From UBA4416 sp963422675 (GTDB lineage Bacteria > Bacteroidota > Bacteroidia > B-17B0 > Aurantibacillaceae): a stretch of DNA of 64,000 nucleotides. The DNA is taken from contig CAXVYS010000029.1 in assembly GCA_963422675.2 (NCBI GenBank), positions 124,001-188,000 of the forward strand. Direction: 5' to 3'. Below the pieces are notes generated by a model. That model did no database searches, was not told where the DNA came from, and saw only the letters and a program-made list of their open reading frames with translations. Positions 56,074 to 64,000 of this stretch are shown piece after piece (within the stretch, counting starts at the first letter, position 1; every line of letters begins with the position of its first letter). The position numbers and the translations under genes were made by a program.

Positions 56074-56418
56074 TTTTATTTCTATTATTCTATTTGCTTC
56101 ATTTCTTTCGTCTTTCTCTCAAAACAAAACGCACCAACTTTCAATCTGACTTCTCAACGCAAGAAGGACAGTGAAAAATAGCAGTACCAAATGCGAAAGT
56201 TGCTCTGGTTAATTGGATTATAGAAGATACATTATTAATTCGTTTTAAAATGCAGTTATAAATGATTGTTTATTTCAGTCTTATTTAATACGTAAACAAA
56301 ATGTGTTGGTCTGGTCTAATTAAAATATAGAGGTCAGTTGAAACACCAAAACTCTGCCAAAACCCATGTTACTGCCGTTTTTTTGTCGTTGTATTTCGCG
56401 TGCCAAATCCGCTACTTT
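56074..56418. other. Intergenic region
   Basis: About 345 AT-rich bases between mdaB and the tetR promoter. I see no gene or clear structure in it. Confidence 0.4.
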
Positions 56419-57024
56419 CTACAAGTTGAAAACTTCTGCTAAATGTGTCGGATAGTTTTCAAGGTCATTAGCTATATCGCTACTTCTAAAAATATCAAAG
56501 CAGTTGTAACCCTTTATAACATCATAGCCACAAAATCGATAATTACTTGAAATGTTAAGCAATAAATCGGCTGTTCTTTTACCTTGCATTAGGTTTTGTT
56601 TAGGATTATCAAATGCCTCTGCTGGTGCATTCCAAGTGGCACAAATCATAAACTTTTTGCCTTGCATAAATCCACCTGTTCCGTACTGTTTTGTTGGGTC
56701 TTCTGCTGACCTTCCGTCATTTTCTATAATTTTTTTACTTGCCAAACCACTATTAAATACTTCGTCCACATACTTTTTGTAAATCCAAGGTGCGCCAAAC
56801 CAATTTACAGGCATTTGTAAAATTACAATCTCCGCTTCCAAATGTTTTTCTACTTCTTCATCGGCATTATATTCCACTTCAATTTTTGTTTCTAATACTT
56901 CATAATTCTTTGCTTCAAAGAATGTTTTTGCACTTTCAATAAATGAATTGTTTAGTTTCCCTTCCGTCCAATTTGGATAGGTTAAATGCGTATTGATTAG
57001 CAATACTTTTTTTGCTTTTGTCAT
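56419..57024 (-). CDS. mdaB: NAD(P)H-dependent oxidoreductase, flavodoxin-like fold (MdaB-like)
   Basis: The 201-aa protein has VLLINTHLTYPNWTEGKLNN at the N-terminus, VILQMPVNWFGAPWIYKKY, GRSAEDPTKQYGTGG and MICATWNAPAEAF. This is the MdaB/quinone reductase pattern of the flavodoxin-2 family. It reduces quinones by two electrons with NAD(P)H and protects against oxidative or electrophile stress. It follows the hydrolase gene by 16 nt. A broken copy of its start lies at 58093-58233. Confidence 0.92.
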   Translation of the reverse strand: MTKAKKVLLINTHLTYPNWTEGKLNNSFIESAKTFFEAKNYEVLETKIEVEYNADEEVEKHLEAEIVILQMPVNWFGAPWIYKKYVDEVFNSGLASKKIIENDGRSAEDPTKQYGTGGFMQGKKFMICATWNAPAEAFDNPKQNLMQGKRTADLLLNISSNYRFCGYDVIKGYNCFDIFRSSDIANDLENYPTHLAEVFNL

Positions 57025-57040
57025 TTTATTAAATTTTTTG

Positions 57041-58066
57041 TTAAAGATTTTTGCTAAAAAAATCGGTTAGTTTTTTAACTGCTTGTTTGACATATTCTGG
57101 CACATCATACATGGCTACATGAGATGCTCCCTGAACTACAAATAATTCTTTTGGCTCGTTTGCTTTTGTATATGCTTCTTCGCTGAAATATCGGGTATCA
57201 GATTTGCTTCCTGTGATAAGAAGCAACGGACGAGGAGAAATCATTTCAACATGGTCTAAAGCTGTAAAATCCATCAACTTGTCAAGGCTTGTAAATGTAT
57301 ATTTGTTTGTAGAATTGGGATGCTGTCCTCTTTCGGTTCTGTAATATTCATAGCCCTCTTGATACATTAAAGGAGCATTTTCGGGGATTGCTTCAAGTGA
57401 GATAGGAACATAGTTGGCATATTTAATAGTCCCTCCATTTGCTTCTATGGTTCTTTGTTTAGCAACTTCTTCTAAGCGTTGTTGCATTTGAGATTTTAGC
57501 ATACCATTTAAACCATCTCTGCGTAGCTGCCCTAAATCAACCATGCTTATTGTGGCAACTGCCTTTAATCTATGGTCGGTTTGTGCTGCTTTGATTGCAA
57601 AGCCACCGCCACCACAAATAGCCAGCACACCTATTTTATTTGCATCTACAGATTTATGAATGCTTAAATAATCAGTAGCCGCACGAAAATCTTCTACACG
57701 CACAGCGGGGTCTTCAAGGTATCGGGGCTCACCGCCACTTTCGCCTTGATAGGAAGCATCAAATGTCAAAGCAATAAATCCTTGTTGTGCAAGTTTCTGT
57801 GCATACAATCCTGCGGTCTGTTCCTTTACACCACCTGCAGGATGTCCAACTATAATTGCTGAATATTTTTTGCTGTTATCAAAATTTTTCGGGAAATACA
57901 AATTTCCTACAATAGTAATATCTCTATTTTTGAAAATTACTCTTTGAATTGTTGTTTCTTGCTCTAATGTTGTCATATTTTTAGCGTTTGAATTTATTTG
58001 TGTCTTTAATTTTAATTGAGTAGATAGTGTTGTTATTAGTACTATTAAAAAGATTTTTGTTTTCAT
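57041..58066 (-). CDS. Secreted alpha/beta hydrolase (dienelactone-hydrolase-like)
   Basis: The 341-aa protein has a signal-like start (IFLIVLITTLSTQL), then an alpha/beta hydrolase fold: oxyanion loop VGHPAGGVKEQTAG, DASYQGESGG, nucleophile elbow AICGGGGFA (Cys in place of Ser), acid SKSDTRYF and HVAMYD with His. The Cys nucleophile is the dienelactone hydrolase type. Substrate unknown. It lies between the broken mdaB copy and the intact mdaB; all are in the AraC-linked group. Confidence 0.85.
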   Translation of the reverse strand: MKTKIFLIVLITTLSTQLKLKTQINSNAKNMTTLEQETTIQRVIFKNRDITIVGNLYFPKNFDNSKKYSAIIVGHPAGGVKEQTAGLYAQKLAQQGFIALTFDASYQGESGGEPRYLEDPAVRVEDFRAATDYLSIHKSVDANKIGVLAICGGGGFAIKAAQTDHRLKAVATISMVDLGQLRRDGLNGMLKSQMQQRLEEVAKQRTIEANGGTIKYANYVPISLEAIPENAPLMYQEGYEYYRTERGQHPNSTNKYTFTSLDKLMDFTALDHVEMISPRPLLLITGSKSDTRYFSEEAYTKANEPKELFVVQGASHVAMYDVPEYVKQAVKKLTDFFSKNL

Positions 58067-58092
58067 CGTTTGCTTTTTATTTCATGTGCGCC

Positions 58093-58233
58093 TCAAACCA
58101 CCCAAGCATTAATTTGGGGTTCTTGCCAAAATTCCTTTGCAACTTGAATAAATGAATTATTCAAGTTCACTTCCGTCCAATTAGGATAAGTTAGGTGGGT
58201 ATTAATAAGAAGCACTTTTTTTGTTTTTTCCAT
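58093..58233 (-). pseudogene. Truncated mdaB copy, 46-aa remnant
   Basis: An ATG at 58233 opens MEKTKKVLLINTHLTYPNWT, nearly identical to intact MdaB residues 1-21, and continues to about residue 36 (NLNNSFIQVAKEF). It then runs into unrelated sequence and stops at 58093-58095. In another frame just downstream, GKNPKLMLGWFEAHMK ends at a stop near 58081, which looks like the tail of a different gene. The copy was probably made by duplication and deletion. It is the first reading frame after the AraC-type dyads. Confidence 0.8.
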
Positions 58234-58259
58234 GACCTGAATGCTAAATTGTTATAGCA

Positions 58260-58267
58260 CAAAGGTA
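58260..58267 (-). promoter_or_regulatory. -7 box without -33, next to AraC dyads
   Basis: On the minus strand TACCTTTG matches TAnnTTTG; no -33 TTTG is present 19 nt upstream. Two dyads (58273-58313) occupy that position, the arrangement expected of an activator-dependent promoter. It would start transcription near 58254 for the broken mdaB copy and the genes downstream. Confidence 0.55.
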
Positions 58268-58272
58268 GATCA

Positions 58273-58313
58273 CCAATTAAGTGATTGGGTAATGATAATC
58301 AAACCAATCATTA
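58273..58313. promoter_or_regulatory. Two dyad sites upstream of the hydrolase/mdaB group
   Basis: CCAAT-N6-ATTGG at 58273-58288 and TAATGAT-N10-ATCATTA at 58290-58313. They lie between the araC stop and the -7 box. They are candidate binding sites of the AraC protein encoded immediately upstream. Confidence 0.5.
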
Positions 58314-58319
58314 AGAATT

Positions 58320-59192
58320 TCAAACCTTTTGAAATCTCAAGGTAGAAGGATTGGTTCCTGTCATTTTTTTGAAGTAGTTATTGAAATAAGTGGGGTATTC
58401 AAATCCAAGTGAATAGGCAACATCAGAGATATTCCAATCTGTATGATGTAAGAGAGCCTTTGCTTCACTGATAATTCTTTCGGTTATATGGGTAGTAGTA
58501 GACTTCCCCGTAATTTCTTTAACAGAACGATTTAAATAATTAGTATGTACAGATAACTTATCTGCAAAATCCTGTGCTGTTCTTAATTCCAGCGGATGTT
58601 CGACACTTTCAATAGGAAATTGCCTCTCCAAAAGTTCCATAAAAACAGCGGTAATCCTCTGTGCAGCATTTTTTTCTTTTGGTGAGTTTTCCGAAGGTTG
58701 CAGCTTCAATGCTTCGTGAATGATCAGGTTCATATAATTACGAATCATCTCATCTTTGAATTCATAGCTTGTATCTTGCTCTGCAATCATTTTCTGAAAT
58801 ATGGAAGAAATAGATTTCTCCTGTTCTTTTGTTAATCTTAATATAGGTGTCCCGCCAATTTTAAATAAGGGGGATTGCAAAAGACTTTCTGAACGTTCAC
58901 TTACCTTTAGAAATTCTTCAGTAAACAGGCAAGCATAGCCATCAGGAGTAGGCTCAAGCACTTCGCAAGAGTAAGGAATGCGAGGATTGCCAAAAAACAA
59001 AATCGGTTCATTCGTTTCAAAGCTTTTGTCTGCGTAGTGGAATAAATATTTACCGGAAGTAAGACTAATTTTATAAAAATCCTTTCTGCTATAACCATGT
59101 CCAGTTGCATTAGTATCTACCTCATAGGCTTTAAAACCCTTGAGTTTTACTTCTGAATTGAAATCTAATGCTGTAGTTGTCTGCCTATTCAT
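58320..59192 (-). CDS. AraC family transcriptional regulator
   Basis: The 290-aa protein has an N-terminal cupin-like ligand domain (YLFHYADKSFETNEPILFFG) and a C-terminal AraC HTH pair at about 190-290: AQDFADKLSVHTNYLNRSVK and DVAYSLGFEYPTYFNNYFKK, ending MTGTNPSTLRFQ. It is the full-length two-domain form. A perfect promoter ends 4 nt before the ATG. Dyads lie downstream of its own stop, before the hydrolase/mdaB group. Confidence 0.93.
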   Translation of the reverse strand: MNRQTTTALDFNSEVKLKGFKAYEVDTNATGHGYSRKDFYKISLTSGKYLFHYADKSFETNEPILFFGNPRIPYSCEVLEPTPDGYACLFTEEFLKVSERSESLLQSPLFKIGGTPILRLTKEQEKSISSIFQKMIAEQDTSYEFKDEMIRNYMNLIIHEALKLQPSENSPKEKNAAQRITAVFMELLERQFPIESVEHPLELRTAQDFADKLSVHTNYLNRSVKEITGKSTTTHITERIISEAKALLHHTDWNISDVAYSLGFEYPTYFNNYFKKMTGTNPSTLRFQKV

Positions 59193-59196
59193 ACTA

Positions 59197-59227
59197 CAAA
59201 GTTAAGAAAATCAAACAATAAATCAAA
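59197..59227 (-). promoter_or_regulatory. araC promoter, leaderless arrangement
   Basis: On the minus strand TTTG (59227-59224), 19 nt, TAACTTTG (59204-59197), then only 4 nt to the ATG (59192-59190). The predicted start site coincides with the start codon. Confidence 0.8.
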
Positions 59228-59373
59228 CAACAAGGAAACAGACCTACTTCCTATTTATACACTTGATTGTATTTACCTTCCTGAAAAGTTGTATTTTAAG
59301 GATAATAAGTATCGAACCACAAAACTAAACGGAGCAGTTGAGATACTTTGCAAGACTGACAAGGGATTTGGGC

Positions 59374-59418
59374 AAAAAAAAGGAGGAAAGAAAACTGAAC
59401 TTTCAGCTTCTTCCCTCC
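59374..59418 (-). terminator. Rho-independent terminator of tRNA-Arg
   Basis: On the minus strand GGAGGGAAGAAGCTGAA pairs with TTCAGTTTTCTTTCCTCC with a few wobbles (59418-59382). T8 follows (59381-59374). It begins 4 nt after the tRNA 3' end. Confidence 0.88.
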
Positions 59419-59421
59419 GAG

Positions 59422-59493
59422 TGGCCTTGCCAGGAATCGAACCTGGATCTCAAGCTTCGGAGGCCCGAATACTATCCATTGTACTACAAGGCC
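59422..59493 (-). tRNA. tRNA-Arg (CCG)
   Basis: Cloverleaf on the minus strand: acceptor GGCCTTG/CAAGGCC, D-arm GTAC..GTAT, anticodon stem CGGGC/GCTTG with two G-T pairs, and loop CTCCGAA giving anticodon CCG (Arg, CGG codons). The T-arm is CCAGG-TTCGATT-CCTGG and the discriminator is A. No CCA is encoded. The BrkB gene ends 31 nt upstream. Confidence 0.95.
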
Positions 59494-59524
59494 AATAATT
59501 TAAGACTGCAAATATATTAATAAT

Positions 59525-60895
59525 TTACACTGTTGGTGGCAAAGTTTTGTGTGGTACATGGTCTTTTAAAAGATCTTTTATTAAAATATTTCCCTGGGCA
59601 GTATTTAATACATCATCCATACCTTTCATTAAGCTTTGCACAATTTCCAGTTCTTTAGAATCTTCCATGGGTAGTTCATTCACACCTTTTTCATCTAATT
59701 TGTCGAGAATATACTTTACGGTAAGTTTAGAGTCTGTAATTCCCGGTTGGTATCCTATCTCTTTATCATTAAGCATCTTTACTTCATTAAAAATACCCGT
59801 TTCGGTAAAATCAAAAATAATGTTGCGGGCCAGTCTCACCGGGAGATCCATCTTTTTAGCTATTTCCATGGCTGTAAAGGGGGTGTTTCCTTCACTAAAA
59901 TTTTTAACCACATGGTTTGCAATGAGTAAAGCAATAACACGTTTGTATCTTACACTCATATTGTCAATGTCATTTTCTAATTCATAGTGATCTACATTTT
60001 GATTTGCAAAGGTTAACTCTGCGCCAAACATCACTACAAACCAGGAATACTGTACCCATATTAAAAACAGGGGTAAGGCGGCAAAACTTCCGTAAATCGC
60101 ATTATAGCTTGCTACACCCATCTGCGAAGATACATACGCCCATTCTAACAATTCAAATAAGATAGCGGCAATTAAACCACCCATAGCGGCGCTTCTAAAG
60201 CCAACTTTGGTATTTGGTAAAGCCATATAAAGAAAGATGAACATTCCCCAGATTAAAGAAAACGCAAAAATCTTTAATAACACAAATCCTAAAGGGCTTA
60301 ATAGAGAAAAACTCATGGAAAGCGAATCAAGTCCGGTTTTTAAACCCAGAGTTAAACTTCCCGAAAGAATAATAAAAACGGGAGCAATGAGCATAATGGA
60401 TAAATAATCGGTTATTTTCCTGGTCCAAACCCTGTCGCGTTTTATTTCCCATATTTCATTGAAACTATTTTCAATGCTGCCTAGTAGTTTCATCACCGAC
60501 CATAGTAATAAGATGATACCAACTCCTGCAATTAAACCGCCTTTGGTATTATTAAGCATTTTGTTGGCATATACAAACGCCTGATTTAAAATATCCTGCT
60601 GATCATTAAAGTCTTGTAACAATTGCTGTTGCAGCATATCCTGAAACCCAAATCCTTTGGCAATGGCGAAAGCCAAAGCAATGATCGGTACAATGGAAAA
60701 TAAAGTATAATAGGTTAATGCCGTAGATTTAAGCATACATTTATCCTCATTAAATCCTTTGATGGCCAATGCAAAAATGCGCAGTTGCTTAAGAAAAAAG
60801 CCTTGCTTTTTTTCCATTTTATCCAGCCTCACTTGCCAAAGCTTGTGATTAATAAAATGAGAAGCCTTTTTAAAGGCAGTAATAAGGTTAGGCAT
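59525..60895 (-). CDS. YihY/BrkB family membrane protein
   Basis: The 456-aa protein has six TM helices at about 60-300 with the family pattern STALTYYTLFSIVPIIALAFA at the start, GSIENSFNEIWEIKRDR, and NTKVGFRSAAMGGLIAAILFELLEW. The C-terminal about 120 residues are soluble (wHTH-like AMEIAKKMDLPVRLARNIIFDF). It is sometimes mislabelled ribonuclease BN. The function of the family is uncertain. It follows the desaturase-family gene by 26 nt. Confidence 0.9.
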   Translation of the reverse strand: MPNLITAFKKASHFINHKLWQVRLDKMEKKQGFFLKQLRIFALAIKGFNEDKCMLKSTALTYYTLFSIVPIIALAFAIAKGFGFQDMLQQQLLQDFNDQQDILNQAFVYANKMLNNTKGGLIAGVGIILLLWSVMKLLGSIENSFNEIWEIKRDRVWTRKITDYLSIMLIAPVFIILSGSLTLGLKTGLDSLSMSFSLLSPLGFVLLKIFAFSLIWGMFIFLYMALPNTKVGFRSAAMGGLIAAILFELLEWAYVSSQMGVASYNAIYGSFAALPLFLIWVQYSWFVVMFGAELTFANQNVDHYELENDIDNMSVRYKRVIALLIANHVVKNFSEGNTPFTAMEIAKKMDLPVRLARNIIFDFTETGIFNEVKMLNDKEIGYQPGITDSKLTVKYILDKLDEKGVNELPMEDSKELEIVQSLMKGMDDVLNTAQGNILIKDLLKDHVPHKTLPPTV

Positions 60896-60921
60896 AAGTT
60901 TAAAATATAATTTAAATATAG

Positions 60922-61815
60922 TTAAATAGAACTATTTTTTTGCAAATCTTTTCTCAGTTGCCGGGCAGTTTTAGTGCTTCCATCATGGCTCCAGCCCGGA
61001 GGGCCAAATACATAAAGTATTTTGTGTTTAATAGAATTTCCTTTTTTTAAATCTTTATAAATATTTTTCCATTCATGAAAAACCATGTGTAGAGGATTGT
61101 GAGATTCTAAATTAGTGGTTAAGCCATATTTTACTTCTTCGTCTTCTTTGGCAAATGTGCCAAATAGCCTGTCCCATATAATAAATACCATACCCATATT
61201 TTTATCAAGGTATTTTATATTACTGGCATGGTGCACACGGTGATGCGATGGGGTGGATAAGATCCATTCCAGGAACCCTAATTTACCAACAGTTTTGGTG
61301 TGAATTAAAATGCCATAGATTTGTGTTGCTGCGTATATAAATAACGTATCTAAAGGATCGAAGCCAAACAACGATAAAGGAATAAAATAAATAAAGCGGT
61401 ACAAAGGTTGAAATACAGATGAACGGAATCCTACCGTTAAATTAAATTCTTCTGATGAATGGTGCGTTACGTGTACAGCCCAGAAAAACCGGCAATAATG
61501 ATCTACCCGGTGAAGCCAGTAGAACATAAAATCCTGAACGATTAATAAAACTGCCCAATATAAAAAAGGATGGATTGTTTTATCGATCCCCGTAAATTTA
61601 AATTGATAAAAATACCATAATACCCCAAGGCAAAGCCCGCGTATTAAAATATCCAGGGTAAAATTTAAGGCAGAAAGATATACATTGGATAAAACGCCTT
61701 TAGTCGTATAATATTTTTTCTCATGCCAATAACTGTAAAAAATTTCTATCCCGATAATAATCGTATAAATAGGGATAGATAATTTTAAAAGAAGCGCTTC
61801 TCTGAATTCATTCAT
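60922..61815 (-). CDS. Sterol desaturase / fatty-acid hydroxylase family protein
   Basis: The 297-aa membrane protein has the di-iron His boxes LHRVDH, HVTHHSSE and HHRVHHASN, with a further His before the second, and four hydrophobic segments. The family uses a di-iron centre to hydroxylate or desaturate lipids with O2. The lipid substrate is not readable. It lies between a T9SS type B adhesin gene (16 nt upstream) and the BrkB gene. Confidence 0.9.
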   Translation of the reverse strand: MNEFREALLLKLSIPIYTIIIGIEIFYSYWHEKKYYTTKGVLSNVYLSALNFTLDILIRGLCLGVLWYFYQFKFTGIDKTIHPFLYWAVLLIVQDFMFYWLHRVDHYCRFFWAVHVTHHSSEEFNLTVGFRSSVFQPLYRFIYFIPLSLFGFDPLDTLFIYAATQIYGILIHTKTVGKLGFLEWILSTPSHHRVHHASNIKYLDKNMGMVFIIWDRLFGTFAKEDEEVKYGLTTNLESHNPLHMVFHEWKNIYKDLKKGNSIKHKILYVFGPPGWSHDGSTKTARQLRKDLQKNSSI

Positions 61816-61831
61816 TTGTTAACTGCACGGT

Positions 61832-64000
61832 TTAATTGCGGAACAAAGATAAGAAGCCTTTTTCAGTTTTAGAAACATCTTTAAAGTCAGTATAGTCTAT
61901 TATATAGAAATAACTGCCATCCACAGATGGAACGCCTGCCTTTGTTTTTCCGTCCCAATAACCATTTATGCCTTCCCATTCGTACATTTTAAGCCCCCAA
62001 CGGTCATAAATACTGCAGCTTAACGATTTTATTCCGGAGGTTTTAATATTAAAAATATCATTTCTGGAATCATTATTAGGCGTAAATACATTGGGAATGT
62101 TAATGGACATCTCATCAATAACAGTAATGCAGTGTGTAACAGAATCTTTACAGCTTCCACCTGTTTTGGCAACTAACTTAATACAGCATTTCCCTGTATC
62201 TAAGCTGGAAGTTGTAAGGTCGGTTGTGGTGTACATGGAATTATTACATAAGGTCCATAAATAACTTGTTGCATTGGTACTGCTATTAACCAAATGTACA
62301 GGAGTTCCTAAAGTAACCATAGTTCCTTCTGTTATACTAAACAGCGCTTTGGTATTGGTATTCACTACAATAGGAGAAGGTAAAATAAAAGAAGCGGAGC
62401 ACCCTGTAGCCGGATCGGTTGCTGTGGCAGATACCGTATAGGAACCTGCAGCAGGATAACAATGCGTTGGATTCCTCAAATTTCCGGTACTGCCATCGCC
62501 AAAAGTATAGGAAATAACATTTATGGCAAAATTACCCGTATCCTTAAAATTAACACATACTGTGCCACAGCCAGCTGTAATATTTGATGCAATTAAAACT
62601 ACGGGTGAAGGTCTCACAGAGACGGTTGTCACAAAATCAGTAGCACAGCCTCCATTAGATCCCGATACCGTATAATTCGTAGTGGTTGATGGTGAAGGAT
62701 TAATAACAGAAGTAGTTGCGCCTGTGCTCCAGGTATAGCTCGTAGCACCATTGGCAGTGAGAGATGCATTTTGACCAGCGCATATGGTTGCCGAATTAGC
62801 TGTAACAGCAGGCCCTGCACTACTTACAAAAACGGTAGAAGTACCTACACCGTTACATGTTCCTGAATTTCCGGATACGATATAAACAGTAGTAGTAGTG
62901 GGAGCTACAGAAATTGTATTGCTTGTTTGAGATGTACTCCACGTATAAGAAACAGCAGAACTGGTAGGGGTAAGCACAGCAGATTGACCAGGGCATATGG
63001 TAGGATTGTTTACACTAATGCTGAGCGCGCCGCCTATTGTAACAGTGGCTGTTTGACTGGTATTACATCCTGAGGTCGAACCCGTTACTGTATAAACAGT
63101 TGTTGCAGCAGGAGAAACAGATATGGAGTTGGTTGTTTGAGTTGTATTCCAGATATAGGAAGATGCTGACCCGGTAGCCGTAAGCGTAGCCGACTGCCCT
63201 GCGCAAACGGTAGAACTGTTTACGCTAACCGTTGGATTAGAAGAAACAGTTACGTTAACCGAAACAGAAGCACTTGTACAGCCTGCACCGTTAATTCCTG
63301 ACACAGAATAACTTGTGGAAGTAATTGGGGTAACGGTTTGCGAACTACCCGTTACAGCATTCGACCAGGTATAGGTATTAGCTCCAGAGACATTTAAAAT
63401 AGCAGATTGTCCCACACAAAGTGTAGAAGGGGTTCCTGTAACGGTAAGCACAGGAAGGGCTAATATATTAACGGTAGAGGTAGAAGAGCCTGTACATGTA
63501 CCAACACTTCCACTTACAGTATAAACAGTTGTAGAGGCGGGACTAACCGTTATGGTACTGGTATTAGCTCCGGTATTCCATGTGTAAGTTGTAGCTCCAC
63601 TGGCTGTTAATACCGTAGTGGTTCCTGCGCAAACGGTTGCCGAAGATACACTGACACCAAGGCCTGAACCAATGGTAACAGTTGCGGTTTGTGTTCCGCT
63701 GCACGAGCCATTGCTGCCTGTTACCGTATAAACAGTAGTAGTAGCAGGAGAAACAGAAATAGTAGTAGTGGTTTGAGCAGTACTCCAGGTATAAGACGTT
63801 GCCACACTTGTTGGAGTAAGTATGGTGGATTGTCCCGGACAAACAGTAGCGCTGTTTACACTAATGCTTAAGCCCGAGTTTACTGTAATAATAATAGGTT
63901 GACGGTAAGTGCCGGGGCAAACGCCTGCAAATAATGTATAAGTTCCTGCTGATGAATACCCGGGGGAAACATAAGTTGACCCATTAGCAATAGCAGCACC
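61832..64000 (-). CDS. C-terminal part of large T9SS type B adhesin (partial, runs off right edge)
   Basis: The frame is open to base 64000 (723 codons with stop); a GTG at 63805 is mid-repeat and not a true start. Six Ig-like repeats of about 68-73 aa (TVCPGQS / YTWSTAQT / VYTVTGSNG cores) lie at about 62620-63900 and are preceded by a partial one. A PKD domain (VNFKDTG; SYTFGDGSTGN; HCYPAAGSYTVS) follows at about 62370-62610. The type B gliding-motility-associated C-terminal domain is at the end (NIPNVFTPNNDSRNDIF, SCSIYDRWGLKMYEWEG, GSYFYIIDY). It is exported by T9SS and kept on the cell surface. The N-terminus lies to the right. Confidence 0.9.
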   Translation of the reverse strand, partial: GAAIANGSTYVSPGYSSAGTYTLFAGVCPGTYRQPIIITVNSGLSISVNSATVCPGQSTILTPTSVATSYTWSTAQTTTTISVSPATTTVYTVTGSNGSCSGTQTATVTIGSGLGVSVSSATVCAGTTTVLTASGATTYTWNTGANTSTITVSPASTTVYTVSGSVGTCTGSSTSTVNILALPVLTVTGTPSTLCVGQSAILNVSGANTYTWSNAVTGSSQTVTPITSTSYSVSGINGAGCTSASVSVNVTVSSNPTVSVNSSTVCAGQSATLTATGSASSYIWNTTQTTNSISVSPAATTVYTVTGSTSGCNTSQTATVTIGGALSISVNNPTICPGQSAVLTPTSSAVSYTWSTSQTSNTISVAPTTTTVYIVSGNSGTCNGVGTSTVFVSSAGPAVTANSATICAGQNASLTANGATSYTWSTGATTSVINPSPSTTTNYTVSGSNGGCATDFVTTVSVRPSPVVLIASNITAGCGTVCVNFKDTGNFAINVISYTFGDGSTGNLRNPTHCYPAAGSYTVSATATDPATGCSASFILPSPIVVNTNTKALFSITEGTMVTLGTPVHLVNSSTNATSYLWTLCNNSMYTTTDLTTSSLDTGKCCIKLVAKTGGSCKDSVTHCITVIDEMSINIPNVFTPNNDSRNDIFNIKTSGIKSLSCSIYDRWGLKMYEWEGINGYWDGKTKAGVPSVDGSYFYIIDYTDFKDVSKTEKGFLSLFRN

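Noticed and set aside
59289..59498. Plus-strand frame across the tRNA-Arg
   Set aside because: It is antisense to the tRNA and its terminator; the peptide includes translated tRNA sequence.
63803..63805. GTG as start of the right-edge adhesin gene
   Set aside because: It lies inside an Ig-like repeat and the frame continues open to base 64000.

Overview
The window comes from a low-GC Bacteroidota genome. The evidence is T9SS type A and type B C-terminal sorting domains, SprB repeats, Ig-like Cys/Thr-rich adhesin repeats, CarboxypepD_reg-like N-termini on a TonB-dependent receptor and a vWA protein, a Reg_prop-type LytS histidine kinase with a LytTR regulator, and several Bacteroidota promoters (-33 TTTG / -7 TAnnTTTG) without clear Shine-Dalgarno sites. 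I cannot place it to genus. No IS element, prophage or CRISPR array is visible.

Layout. 1-5769 (minus): an operon of a large SprB-repeat secreted protein, a Skp/OmpH-like protein, a lipoprotein and the start of a giant Rhs-like secreted protein that leaves the left edge. 6277-9195: M1 aminopeptidase, MGMT, FtsE. 9485-14478: a 1056-aa TPR protein with an outer-membrane barrel partner. 14479-15044: repeat-rich non-coding DNA and a possibly broken small membrane gene. 15045-19110: TerC, gyrB, mdh. 19231-23414: accessory-looking small genes (unknown membrane protein, DUF2185/Imm33-like, hexapeptide acyltransferase, DHCW cupin, VOC). 23510-29389 (minus): vWA protein, small secreted protein, PorT-like barrel, cysteine desulfurase, phosphoglucosamine-type mutase. 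29542-32948: TPR protein, ComA-like phosphosulfolactate synthase, rhodanese, DedA. 33095-36792: two-component system. 36970-42734: surface polysaccharide genes (2 methyltransferases, 2 glycosyltransferases, flippase). 42776-46865 (minus): small secreted His-containing protein, YidD, TonB receptor, thioredoxin-reductase-like flavoprotein. 47691-54093: two T9SS-secreted repeat proteins. 54228-59192 (minus): two regulator-controlled gene groups, one under TetR and one under AraC, each carrying a decayed gene. 59422-64000 (minus): tRNA-Arg(CCG), BrkB/YihY protein, sterol-desaturase-family protein, and the C-terminal part of a large T9SS type B adhesin that leaves the right edge.

Most informative regulatory reading: the tetR gene (55484-56020) has near-identical operators on both sides, one on its own promoter and one directly upstream of a frameshifted gene leading into a DUF2147 gene. 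The araC gene (58320-59192) sits upstream of two dyads and a -7-only promoter that leads into a broken mdaB copy, then a hydrolase and an intact mdaB. Several genes have a -7 box only 4-6 nt before the start codon, which suggests leaderless transcripts.
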